A stretch of 64,000 nucleotides of DNA from NCBI GenBank assembly GCA_024362935.1, contig JANCRA010000115.1, forward strand, positions 889,656 through 953,655, given 5' to 3'. The notes beneath the pieces were generated by a model. It saw nothing but the letters and a program-made list of their open reading frames with translations. It was not told where the DNA came from and did not search any database. Below are positions 10,351 through 21,109 of this stretch, in pieces. The position numbers and the translations under genes are program-made. Origin of the DNA: Setophaga petechia (Eukaryota > Chordata > Aves > Passeriformes > Parulidae). Positions within the stretch are counted from its first letter, which is position 1, and each line of letters starts with the position of its first letter.

Positions 10351-10503
10351 TCTGCACGGTCTCAGAGATGTGCAGCAGCCACTCGATGTCCAGGCTGCCC
10401 TGCTCCAGCAGCCCCAGGCGGTGGTGGCAGGGCAGGGTCACGTTCTCCTCTGCCACCCTCTTGAACTCGGTCTGAGCCTCGCCGAGCCAAACAGAACAGG
10501 AAG
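10346..10503 (-). CDS. CLMP: CLMP-like, first half of the V-type Ig domain
   Basis: This 158-bp exon encodes SCSVWLGEAQ (end of the signal region and mature N terminus), then TEFKRVAEENVTLPCHHRLG, a SLDIEWLL block with the core tryptophan, and ends VQKA. FKRVAEE, LPCHH and LDIEWLL match CLMP very well. LPC carries the first V-domain cysteine. Asn-Val-Thr in EENVTLP is a sequon. The acceptor is AG at 10504-10505 (phase 1) and the donor is GTGGGT at 10340-10345 (phase 0), giving QKA joined to VITYSG. The exon with the initiating Met and most of the signal peptide was not found. The ATG at 10541-10543 is intronic, within the duplicated acceptor region, and is not a credible start. Confidence 0.9.
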
Positions 10504-10558
10504 CTGGAAGACAAATTTCAAATTTCAGGAAGCTGGAAGACAAATTTCAAATTTCAAG
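10501..10558 (-). other. 29-bp duplication carrying two splice acceptors
   Basis: A 29-bp unit beginning AAGCTGGAAGACAAATTTCA on plus is present twice (10501-10529 and 10530-10558). On the minus strand each copy ends TTGTCTTCCAG and then CTTCCTG. The proximal AG (10504-10505) keeps the frame. The distal AG (10533-10534) would add 29 nt and bring in a TGA as the second full codon. Confidence 0.88.
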
Positions 10559-10559
10559 C

Positions 10560-11620
10560 TTCAGATTGGTCAGAACCCAGGAAATTCCTCTGGCTACCCT
10601 GGAGGACCCCAGACCCTGCCCAGGGGGCTCAGAGACCTTGGCACAGACCCCCAGACCCCTGTACCTGTGCTTTAACCCCTGGCAAAACAATTACCAACCT
10701 TTATGTGAAGAATTACAAGTCAAGAAAGTTTAAGTAGAATAATAGTTTGTCACGGGGTGATAAATAGATTTTTTGGGGTTTTTAGAATGGGGGCTTGGGA
10801 CACGCAGCTTCAATTTAACACCATAGAAGAATATGGAAATGCTTCAAAATACTGGCTATCAGAAATATATATATCAGAAATATTATACATGTCAGAAAGA
10901 TATATATGTCAGAAGTATTATGTATGTCAGAAATATATATATTTATGTCAGGTGGTCAGAACCCAGGAAATTCCTCTGGCTTCCCTGGAGGACCCCAGAC
11001 CCTGCCCAGGGGGCTCAGAGACCTTGGCACAGACCCCCAGACCCCTGTGCCTGTGATTTAACCCCTGGCAAAACAATTACCAACCTTTATGTGAAGAATT
11101 ACAAGTCAAGAAAGTTTAAGTAGAATAATAGTTTGTCACAGGGTAATAAATAGATTTTTTGGGGTTTTTAGAATGGGAGCTTGGGACAAGCAGCTTCAAT
11201 TTAACGCCATGAAAGAATATGCTTCAAAATACTGTATATCAGAAATATATATATCAGAAATATTATACATGTCAGAAAGATATATATGTCAGAAGTATTA
11301 TGTATGTCAGAAATATATATATTTATGTCAGGTGGTCAGAACCCAGGAAATTCCTCTGGCTACCCTGGAGGACCCCAGACCCTGCCCAGGGGGCTCAGAG
11401 ACCTTGGCACAGACCCCCAGACCCCTGTGCCTGTGATTTAACCCCTGGCAAAACAATTACCAACCTTTATGTGAAGAATTACAAGTCAAGAAAGTTTAAG
11501 TAGAATAATAGTTTGTCACGGGGTGATAAATAGATTTTTTGGGGTTTTTAGAATGGGGGCTTGGGACACGCAGCTTCAATTTAACACCATAGAAGAATAT
11601 GGAAATGCTTCAAAATACTG
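10560..11620 (+). repeat. Tandem LTR-D fragments, 3 copies of about 380 bp
   Basis: AACCCAGGAAATTCCTCTGG recurs at about 10575, 10962 and 11341. Each unit continues through GGGGCTCAGAGACCTTGGCA, TATGTGAAGAATTACAAGTC, TTTTTTGGGGTTTTTAGAAT and AGCAGCTTCAATTTAAC (or a close variant), then runs into TATCAGAAATATATA repeats. The first ~230 bp match the 5' part of the LTRs at 61357-61693 and 61703-62300, so these are LTR pieces amplified in tandem. Confidence 0.85.
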
Positions 11621-12295
11621 GCTATCAGAAATATATATATCAGAAATATTATACATGTCAGAAAGATATATATGTCATAAATATTATGTATGTCAGAAAT
11701 ATTATGTATATCAGAAATATATATATGTCAGAAATATTATGTTTATCAGAAATATTATATATATCAGAAATATATATCAGAAATATTATGTATGTCAGAA
11801 ATACATATATCAGAAAGATATATGTGTCAGAAATATTATGTTTACCAGAAATATTATATATATCAGAAATATATATCAGAAATATTATGCATATCAGAAA
11901 TACATATATGTCAGAAATATTATGCTTATCAGAAATATTATATATATCAGAAATATTATGTATGTCAGAAATACATATATTAGAAAGATATATATGTCAG
12001 AAATATTATGTTTACCAGAAGTATTATATATATCAGAAATATATATAAGAAATATTATGCATATCAGAAATACATATATGTCAGAAATATTATGTTTATC
12101 AGAAATATTATATATATCAGAAATATTATGTATGTCAGAAATACATATATCAGAAAGATATATATGTCAGAAATATATATAAGAAATATCATGTATATCA
12201 GAAATTTTATGTATATCAGAAAGATATACATAAAATACATTTCTATTGCAGAAATATTATGCATGTCAGAAATATTATGCATATCAGAAATAAGA
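11620..12295. repeat. AT-rich minisatellite, ~20-bp unit (TATCAGAAATATTATGTATG)
   Basis: About 675 bp of imperfect units alternating ATATATCAGAAAT and GTCAGAAATATTATG. Open frames rich in Tyr/Ile/Arg/Asn arise because units often keep three-fold spacing. No gene is inferred. Shorter stretches of the same unit sit at the end of each LTR fragment just to the left. Confidence 0.95.
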
Positions 12296-13084
12296 ACCCA
12301 GCCTGGGAAGAAGAGGTTTAAATTTAAGAAAAGCGTGGAATAAGCAGGATTGGGAAGTAACTTTGAATAGCAGCGCCAGAAACAAACTGTGAGTTTTTTT
12401 GGTCTGTCAGGATGTAAAAAAGAAATAAAAAGGGAAGCGCCGAGCGAGCCCGCTAGAGGGAAGCAGAGCCCGTGGAAAGTGAGACAAAATGCCCCAAAAG
12501 GGCCGGGAAGGCCCTAAAAGCTGCCGGGGGATGGTGCAGCGCAGGGAAATGGGGATGTTGGGGCAGCCCTGCCCCAGGCACTGCTGCTGCAGCTTCTGTT
12601 CTTCAGCATCCGCTGAGAAACGCACAGAAATCCCCATTTCTGCAGGATTTCAGAAATGTTCTCCAGGTCCTGGCTCTGCCCATCTCCAGCTTGTCAACGT
12701 GGACTCAGCATGGGAAGTTCCAGCTCAGTTAAAACTGACCCGAGAGGTCAGAGGGAGGGAAGGTTCCAGGCCTTGGGGTCAAAATCTAAAATTCCCCACC
12801 CAAATTTCCCTGGGGCACCGCTGCTGTTTGCCCGTGGGGTGCAAATCTTAGGGAGATTCTTGGGGTTTAAATCTTCTCCTGAGCTGTTCTGCAGTTTTGC
12901 TGTTCTAAACAAAACCCTAAAGCTGTTTCTTTTTTGCCCTGTGAAATGAAGTGGGAGGAAATATTTTGCTTCCTGGGCCAAATATTGCGAAAGTGCTGAA
13001 AATTGGGGAAGTTCAGAGCGCTGGGAAGTCCCACATGTGGCTGCACACACAGTCCTGGAGGACAGAGCAACAGCACAGAAGGTT
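12296..13084. other. Unique spacer, moderately GC-rich
   Basis: Positions 12430-12620 are GC-rich with several CpGs. Overlapping short open frames run both ways without recognisable domains. No splice-bounded coding segment of the CLMP-like gene could be read here. Candidate regulatory DNA only by composition. Confidence 0.4.
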
Positions 13085-14190
13085 CCAATTACTCAGGCTG
13101 GATTTATTAATTTTTAAAAATATTATTAATATTTTTTTAATATTATTAATATACTATTGATAAACTTTTGATATACTTGGGAGGACAGAGCAGGAGCAGA
13201 AGAGGTTCCAATTGCTCAGGCTGGATTTATTCCTATATTTTTAATGTTATTATATATTATTGATAAACTTTTGATATACTTGGGCGGACAGAGTAACAGC
13301 ACAAGAGTTTCCAATTACTCAGGCTGGATTTATTAATTTTTTAAAAATATTATTAATATTTTTTTAATATTATTATATACTATTGATATACTTTTGATAT
13401 ACTTGGGAGGACAGAGCAACAGCACAAGAGGTTCCAAGTACTCAGGCTGGATTTATTAATTTTTAAAAAATTATTAATATTTTTAAATATTATTAATATA
13501 CTATTGATGTACTTTTGATATACTTGGGAGGACAGAGCAACAGCACAAGAGGTTCCAATTAATTAGGCTGGATTTATTCCTATATTTTTAATGTTATTAT
13601 ATACTATTGATAAATTTTTGATATACTTGGGAGGACAGAGCAGGAGCAGAAGAGGTTCCAATTACTCAGGCTGGATTTATTAATTTTTTTAAAATATTAT
13701 TAATATTTTTAAATATTGTTAATATACTATTGATGTACTTTTGATATACTTGGGAGGACAGAGCAACAGCACAAGAAGTTCCAATTACTCAGGCTGGATT
13801 TATTCCTATATTTTTAATATTATTATATACTATTGATAAACTTTTGATATACTTGGGAGGACAGAGCAACAGCACAAGAGGTTCCAAGTACTCAGGCTGG
13901 ATTTATTAATTTTTTTAAAATATTATTAATATTTTTTAATATTATTAATATACTATTGATGTACTTTTGATATACTTGGGAGGACAGAGCAACAGCACAA
14001 GAGGTTCCAATTAGGCTGGATTTATTAATTTTTTTAATATTATTAATATTTTAAAATATTATTAATATACTATTGATGTACTTTTGATATACTTGGGAGG
14101 ACAGAGCAACAGCACAAGAGGTTCCAATTACTCAGGCTGGATTTATTCCTATTTTTTAAATATTATTATATACTATTGATATACTTTTAT
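13085..14190. repeat. Tandem array, unit about 103-125 bp, 10 copies
   Basis: Each unit has GGACAGAGCAACAGCACAAG, GGTTCCAATTACTCAGGCTG, GATTTATT, then an AT-rich stretch with TATTATTAATATTTTT and TTTTGATATACTTGGG. The marker GGCTGGATTTATT occurs at about 13097, 13219, 13322, 13447, 13567, 13671, 13791, 13893, 14014 and 14124. Two sub-types alternate: long AT core starting TTATTAATTTT, and short core starting TTATTCCTATATTT. Confidence 0.95.
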
Positions 14191-14545
14191 GCTATTTAAA
14201 CAGTGGATCCTGAACCTTCAAGTGAAAACCAGACAGAAAATTGACACCCAACACGACTCTCCCTCATTTTTCCCATTTCTTAAGGAGCAACTTTTAGAAA
14301 ATTTCTATCTCAGCTCTGCCTTGAGTTACCACAACCACCCCTCAGCTGCTGAGATTTGGAGATTTAATTTCTCCTTCCCAAACTTCATCAACCATTACCA
14401 TCCCCTCCATTAAATATTCAGGATTTTAGAACAGTTGGAGCCTTGGTGAAAGCTCAATCCCAGCCACATCAGCTGCTCGCTTTAAAGGCACAAATAATCC
14501 AATTTATCACTGGGTTCGCTGCTCTCCAAGCTCCATGTGCCGAGC
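14191..14545. other. Unique spacer
   Basis: No repeat or coding segment recognised. A 74-codon open frame at 14189-14413 shows no domain and is not called. Confidence 0.45.
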
Positions 14546-14549
14546 ACAA

Positions 14550-14720
14550 TCACAATTCCTGCCCAGGACGGATCCGGCTTTTCCCTGGAGCTCGCCTTGC
14601 TGCGGGCTGCCCTCATTAGCGCCCTCATTAGCGCCCTCATTAGCGCCCCGCTGCCCCATCACTGATCGATAATCTTAATTTAGCGCCACAACCGGGACAT
14701 TCACGCGGCATTTGTGACTT
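14550..14720. promoter_or_regulatory. Candidate conserved element with three CCTCATTAGCGC repeats
   Basis: The 12-base unit CCTCATTAGCGC occurs three times head-to-tail at about 14611-14648, followed by TTAATTTAGCGCC. TAAT/ATTA cores next to GCGC could bind homeodomain proteins. The segment is unlike any other in the window and has more CpG than its surroundings. Function is a guess from composition and motif clustering. Confidence 0.25.
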
Positions 14721-14924
14721 TTTCCAAGCCCTGTGGAGCTCTGAGGGTTCTGCACAACCTCGGGAGGTGTTTTGTGGTTTTAAACTTAATCCTGCTCAAC
14801 GTTTTTAATGAAAAATTATATTTTTTTGCGAGATTATGGCGGAGTTTTCGTTCTTTTTTGGTTTAACATGCTGGGTTTAGCAGAGCTCACACCTTAGAGG
14901 GTTTATGTATATCAGAAAGATATC

Positions 14925-15830
14925 TATAGCTTTGGGTAGCATTTTGTAATTGGGCAGAAAAGTTCACACTCGGGGCTCTTTGGGATCAGTTATTGGGTTA
15001 AAAGGGAAAATAATCCAGGTGTCAGCTCTTAATTGGATAGTTAAGAAATATTCTTGCTGCTCCCAGGAATTATAGCAGAAATATTCTTGCTTCTCCCAGG
15101 AATTATAGCACAAATATTCTTGCTGCTCCCAGGAATTATAGCACAAATATTCTTGCTGCTCCCAGGAATTACAGCAGAAATATTCTTGCTGCTCCCAGGA
15201 ATTATAGCAGAAATATTCTTGCTTCTCCCAGGAATTATAGCAGAAATATTCTTGCTGCTCCCAGGAATTATAGCAGAAATATTCTTGCTTCTCCCAGGAA
15301 TTATAGCAGAAATATTCTTGCTTCTCCCAGGAATTACAGCAGAAATATTCTTGCTTCTCCCAGGAATTATAGCAGAAATATTCTTGCTGCTTCCAAGAAT
15401 TATAGCAGAAATATTCTTGCTGCTCCCAGGAATTACAGCAGAAATATTCTTGCTGCTCCCAGGAATTATAGCAGAAATATTCTTGCTGCTCCCAGGAATT
15501 ACAGCAGAAATATTCTTGCTTCTCCCAGGAATTATAGCAGAAATATTCTTGCTGCTCCCAGGAATTATAGCAGAAATATTCTTGCTGCTCCCAAGAATTA
15601 CAGCAGAAATATTCTTGCTTCTCCCAGGAATTATAGCAGAAATATTCTTGCTGCTCCCAAGAATTACAGCAGAAATATTCTTGCTGCTCCCAGGAATTAT
15701 AGCAGAAATATTCTTGCTGCTCCCAGGAATTACAGCAGAAATATTCTTGCTGCTCCCAAGAATTACAGCAGAAATATTCTTGCTGCTCCCAGGAATTATC
15801 TGTGGGTTTGAGGAAGAGCCCTGTGCTTAT
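14925..15830 (+). repeat. LTR-C fragment with 33-bp minisatellite, about 23 copies
   Basis: Positions 14930-15043 match 18226-18340 in the LTR-C copy (shared TTTTGTAATTGGGCAGAAAA, CTTTGGGATCAGTTATTGGG, TCTTAATTGGATAGTT). From 15045 to 15800 a 33-bp unit (GAATTATAGCAGAAATATTC then TTGCTGCTCCCAG) repeats about 23 times with few variants (GCTGCT/GCTTCT, TATAGC/TACAGC). Because 33 is divisible by three, both strands stay open with an 11-residue period (NSWEQQEYFCY on minus). No start context, splice logic or homology supports a protein. Confidence 0.93.
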
Positions 15831-16400
15831 AAACTCATCTTTTAAATGAGAAGAAAAACCAGGGAGACATCCACTGGAATAGTGACAAATTCCTGCAGCA
15901 TCCTTTATTTTTCCAAAGAAATCAGAAATAATTTGATGCTGATTGATCACTGACCCAATGACCAAACTCACACACCGTGCAAACCTTTCCATAACATTAT
16001 TGGGGAAAAAAATCTTATTTACAACCCCCTGATTTGTCTCTTTAATCCTTATGAATGCTTTAGCAATGCCTGAAAACTCCCACAGGAATTTAAATTTTGC
16101 AGACAGGAGTCTCACTTTATTTCCCTCCAGTCACCCAGATGTTGAATGGAAAATAAAACAGCCTCTTATAAGAACCAGGTAGAGAAATTACCCACAAAAA
16201 ATCCCAAAATACCTCAATATGAACAAATCTCATATTTTCCACAGTTTGGGTAGGGTTTTGCTGCAGCAAACAGGGATGAGAAGGTGATTTAGGTGTAGAA
16301 ATGTGCAGGAATTTATGGCACAGGAGAGAAAAAGGAGCCAGAAACAGATGCAGGTCCCTGCTAGGTTTTATTATCCAAAGAACAAACACTCCTTGAAATT
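15831..16400. other. Unique spacer
   Basis: About 570 bp of AT-leaning DNA. A 90-codon open frame on minus (16117-16389) has no recognised domain. Nothing else seen. Confidence 0.45.
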
Positions 16401-17215
16401 TGTGTAGGTGAGACCTTGCAAGGAAAGTCCAAATAAATGAGATTTTTTAATAAATAAATAAGATTTTAACTACTTTCATGGTTAAAAGTTGAAGTAAATG
16501 AGATTTTGAATAGATAAATAAGGTTTCAACCACTTTCATGGTTAGAAGCGAAGCAAATGAGATGTTTGATAAATAAATAAGGTTTTAACCATTTGCATGG
16601 TTAAAAGTGGAAGTAAATTAGATTTTTAATAGGTAAATAAGATTTTAACCACTTTCATGGTTAAATGTTGAAGTAAATAAAATTTTGAATAAATAAATAA
16701 GGTTTTAACAACTTTCATGGTTAAAAGTTGAAGTAAATGAGATTTTTAATAGGTAAATAAGGTTTTAACCATTTGCATGGTTAAAAGTTGAAGTAAATGA
16801 GATGTTTAATAAATAAATAAGGTTTTAACAACTTTCATGGTTAAAAGTTGAAGTAAATGAGATTTTGAATAGATAAATAAGGTTTCAACCACTTTCATGG
16901 TTAAAAGTGGAAGTAAATGATACATTTAATAAATAAATAAGGTTTTAACCATTTGCATAGTTAAAAGTGGAAGTAAATGAGATGTTTAATAAATAAATAA
17001 GGTTTTAACAACTTTCATGGTTAAAAGTGGAAGTAAATGAAATTTTGAATTGATAAATAAGAGGTTAACCATTTGCATGGTTAAAAGTGGAAGTAAACGA
17101 GATGTTTAATACATAAATAAGGTTTTAACCATTTGCATAGTTAAAAGTTGAAGTAAATGAGATTTTGAATAGATAAATAAGGTTTTAACCATTTCCATGG
17201 TTAAAAGTTGAAGTT
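16401..17215. repeat. 60-bp tandem array, about 13 copies
   Basis: Unit: GAAGTAAATGAGATTTTTAA, then TAAATAAATAAGGTTTTAAC, then CACTTTCATGGTTAAAAGTT. The period is almost exactly 60 bp throughout. Two sub-types (ACTTTCATGG and ATTTGCATGG/ATAG) alternate irregularly. Confidence 0.97.
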
Positions 17216-17764
17216 GCATTTAAAAGACTGCCCGAGGAGCATCTGCCCCTTCCAGCAGCCCTGCCCAGGACACAGGGCTGGGGCTGCAGAGGGATTTTTA
17301 TCAAAGGGATTTTATTTATCCCTGAGCTGTTCCAAACCTTCCCTCCCAAAGCTCCCCAGCCCTGGGTGGCCTCCAGGGCTGGGTCCTGCCCACAATGAGG
17401 AGAAAAAGGCTGATTTTCCCAGAAATCACGTCCAGCAGCAATGCCACATTTCTGCAGGCTCCACAGTTCCTGCCCAACAAAGCCTCTGCTCCCTTCCACA
17501 TCCTGTGGGCAGCTCTTGGTGCTCTCAGGAATTTGGGAATTGCTGCCTGTGGCTTCACTCAGTGTGGAAATCCAGAGCATTGGGAATGTTTCTGTGTCTG
17601 CTCTGGGGTGCCCTGACCCCCAGGGCAGCACTGACTCTGACCCTCATCCATGGAGAAAGCTTCCTAAAGACTTCAGGGTAGGCTGGAACCCACAAAAATG
17701 TGAAATTTAGAGATTATAGAGAGAAATTTAGATTATAGAGAGCAGTGCAGGTGCGTCACTGGGT
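17216..17764. other. Unique spacer with overlapping open frames
   Basis: Open frames of 70-157 codons run on both strands over 17185-17710. None has a domain I recognise, they overlap each other, and no splice signals compatible with the CLMP-like gene were found. Treated as non-coding. Confidence 0.45.
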
Positions 17765-18500
17765 GAGAAATTGAGGTTTTGGGATTTTTAGTGTGCTGTG
17801 GATGGCAGCAAGATGGGGAGCACAGGGTGCTGTCCTAGGGTTCTTCTTCCTCCTTCTTCTTCCTTCTTCTCCATGGGTTTGGGTGGTGTTTTGTAATTGG
17901 GCAGGAAAGTCAGTTCTTAATTGGATAGTTTAGTCTTAAAAGCCCTTGGAACAAGAGATTGTTGCCATTTTGTGCCTTGCTGCAGAACTCATGGTTGTGA
18001 GACTGTTTTAGTGAAAAGAAACAATAAATAAACACCTGAGTCCAAACATGAATCCCAAGTGCCTTCAGTCCAGACCCAGAGGAACCAACAGTTCCCCAGC
18101 CTGACTCATTCTCCCAGTTGAGGTTTTGGGATTTTTAGTGTGTTGTGGGTGGCAGCAAGATGGACAGCACAGGGTGTTGTCCTGGGTTTCTTCTTCCTGC
18201 TTCTTCCTCCTTTTTCTTCTTGGCTTTGGGTGGCATTTTGTAATTGGGCAGAAAAGTTCACACTAGGGGCTCTTTGGGATCAGTTATTGGGTTAAAAGGG
18301 AAAATAATCCAGGTGTCAGCTCTTAATTGGATAGTTTAAAAGCCCTTGGAACAAGAGATTGTTGACCATTTTGTGCCTTGCTGCAGAACTCATGGCTGTG
18401 AGGCTGTTTTAGTGATAAGAAATAATAAATAAACACCTGAGTGTGAACAGGAACCACTGCCTCAAGTGCCTTCAGTCCAGACCCAGAGGAACCAACAGCT
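17765..18500 (+). mobile_element. LTR-C, two tandem copies
   Basis: TTGAGGTTTTGGGATTTTTA begins copy 1 (17772) and copy 2 (18117). Both run through GGCAGCAAGATGG, a TTCTTCTTCCT tract, TTTTGTAATTGGGCAG, GGAACAAGAGATTGTTG and an AATAAATAAACACCTGAGT poly(A)-signal-like segment, ending near CCCAGAGGAACCAACAG. Copy 2 keeps about 70 bp (18249-18318) that copy 1 lacks. The structure (promoter-like GA-poor region, AATAAA near the end, no ORF) suggests an LTR. TG/CA termini and target duplications were not resolved. Confidence 0.6.
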
Positions 18501-20120
18501 GGAACTGCCACAACTCAGCTCCCATCCCATGGCTCCAGGAGGAGGTGGCATTGCTTTTCCTGCTTATCCCAACTATTTTTTCTTTTTTTTCTTTGTTTTT
18601 AAATGCTTTTGGAAGCGTTGGCCCGAAGGCTTTGGGTGGCACAGCAGTGACCCTGTGTGACTGTTCCCTGCATTGTTCCCGGGACAATAGTGACAATAAC
18701 TCACCCCAGACAACCACAGCCATCCTCTCATCCCTCCCCGTGCTGAAATCTCCAAGGAAAACAAAGAAACAAAGATTTTAATCCAGCCCAAAACCATCCA
18801 GGCACTGCCCAGATTGATCAGGGGAAGGACTCCAAGGGGTTTTTAGCCCTCTCAGCCCCTCCTGCCTTGCACGCATGGCAGAGTTGAAATAAATTAAAAA
18901 TAAACAAATATGGACAACAGGCTGGATCCCTCAGCAAAGATGTCAGGCTTGAGGAATTCCTCAGAACTCGTTTCAACAACGTTTTAAGGGCTCCTCATTG
19001 TGAGTGTGTGTCATACAAGGGGTTGAATTTCAGCAGCATCAGCCCTTTGAAATGGGAGCAGAGAGGGAAGGAGCCTGTGCAACACAGCAAGCAGCAAATG
19101 CTGAGTGAACCCAGGCTGTGTTTGGCCTTGTCACAAATCCTGTCCCCCCCAAAGCAGAGGTTTCATGCCTGAATCCTTCCAGGATCCCACATTTTTATGT
19201 CCATGCTGTGCTGAAGCCCAGAGGGTTTCCATACCCGTTAGAATTAAATGTATGTACACACCCCCACACACCCCAACATCAAATATACATCAGCAGACAA
19301 GCAGAATCAAAGGGGAAATAAATGCTTTGCTGACGTTTTTATTTGTGGGCAAATTCCCATCCTAAAAGCTAAAGAGCTTCCAGACTTAAATCTTTCATTA
19401 GGTTCAGAAGGTTTGAATTAGGGAGCAGTGCTAAAAATAGATTCTGCTATTTAAAAAGTAATAGGTTGTGCTGTATCACTTAACTGCTGGAATTAGGAGG
19501 AACAGCCTAGAAAAGATTCAGAGAATCGGGATAAAAGAAATGCACAATAAAGCTTTGTAAGCTTAGCCCAAACCACACCCAAGGCCAAGCCAAGCTCGCT
19601 TAAAATGTGAATATTCAGAACAGGTTTTGAAAAATTTCAGCTTTTTCAGGAACATCTGTGCAGTCTGTCCTTCAACAACACTTTTTGTGATTTTTTTTGG
19701 CTTTTTATCAAAGCTGAGATTTGCACCAGAATATTCCTGATGTCCAGGGAGGAGCAGAAATGCACCCTGTGCTTTTCCTGCAGCTCCAGGGGTTGGAGGT
19801 GACTCAGGAAACGCCTGGAATCTGCTGCTGAGGAAAACTTATCCACACACACACAGTTTGTGCCCTGTCTGAACAATTCCCAGCTCACCTGTGATGGGTG
19901 CTCCGCCTGCTTTTGTTGGTTAAAATCACAGCCCGGGCTGGGTGCAGGTGTGACAGGAGCAGCAGCAGCCCCGGTGCCAGGGCACATCTCATCCTCCCTG
20001 CACAGAACTGTCCCTGCAGGCAGGGCTCCCTTCCCTAAAAGTCACCCCCACCTCTGTGCCACTCCTCCGAGGGAAAATGGGAGCTTTCCGAGTGATTTAT
20101 TCAAAATACGGATATTGATC
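18501..20120. other. Longest low-repeat stretch of the left half
   Basis: About 1.6 kb without a tandem array. It contains a T-rich tract (18570-18600) and a CA-rich tract near 19255-19275. Open frames of 60-113 codons are scattered on both strands and are mutually inconsistent. I see no exon-like segment with splice sites, so no gene is called. Confidence 0.45.
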
Positions 20121-20124
20121 TGGT

Positions 20125-20815
20125 ACCGATAGCCAATTGTGACAGACAAAACTCTCTAACAGTTTAAAGTTAGAAAGTGTGTGTTTATTGTGGGATAGCT
20201 CCCAAATACACACTGCAATTTACAGGTGATTACACAGTCCTTTTATCTGTAAAGTTATTGAATACCAAAAATGCAAATGCATATTCATAACTTTGGTACA
20301 TCCCATTCCCAATATGGATAATCCAGTACCAATATCCAAAAACTCTCTAACTAAAAATTTAAAGTTACAAAGTGTGTGTTTATTGTGGGATAGCTCCCAA
20401 ATACACACTGCAATTTACAGGTGATTACAGAGTCCTTTTATCTCTAAGTATATAAGAGTATTAAATACCCAAAATACAAATGCATGTTCATAACTTTGGT
20501 ACATCCCATTCCCAATATGGATAATCTAGTACCAATATCCAAAAACTCTCGAACATTTTAAAGTTACAAAGTGTGTGTTTATTGTGGGATAGCTCCCAAA
20601 CACACACTGCAATTTACAGGTGATTACAGAGCCCTTTTATCTGTACAGGTATTGAATACCCAAAATACAAATGCATATTCATCACTTTGGTACATCCCAT
20701 TCCCTGCTTCCTGTGGTAATTAGTTCAAAAGCCATTAAGCATGCACAGTTTGTTCCTTGAAATGGGTGGGTGTCCCTTTCATGGGGAGGGGTCCCAAAAT
20801 GAGAAGTAAATGAAG
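20125..20815 (-). mobile_element. LTR family B, second copy, 3 internal units
   Basis: Reverse complement of the element at 3315-5175. On the minus strand it begins TTCTCATTTTGGGACCCC, passes CCCATTTCAAGGAACAAAC, and ends GAATAAATC near 20125. It holds only three internal units (CAATAAACACACAC on minus, about 20180, 20375 and 20575) against eight in the other copy. Its AATAAA motifs are in the sense direction of the CLMP-like gene. Confidence 0.75.
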
Positions 20816-21105
20816 TCTTCCTCGTTCTGGCCTTTCTGCCTTTTCAATGCAAATGTGACAAATGAACCCTTGGTAGAGCTCCCATTCCCCATCTTCAGTT
20901 GGTTTCAGAACAGAGGAGGCCACAATTGTCTGATGTTCCTAAAGCTATTTATCAGTTTCTATATTCTTCATTATAAACCCAGCCAACCCAACATTGTGTT
21001 GCCAAGCAATCAATTATTAGTTAACTCCTAACTCTTAACTTCATCAAGGCCTACCAACTGAGCTTTAATTAACTCCAGTAAAGCTTATCTCTAACTAAAA
21101 CCTCA
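20816..21105. other. Spacer between LTR-B and CR1
   Basis: Unique AT-leaning DNA, nothing recognised. Confidence 0.4.
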
Positions 21106-21109
21106 GCTC

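Noticed and set aside
14964..16115. 383-codon frame on minus with 11-residue repeats (NSWEQQEYFCY)
   Set aside because: It comes from the 33-bp minisatellite, is equally open on the other strand, has no homology, and the array is LTR-derived.
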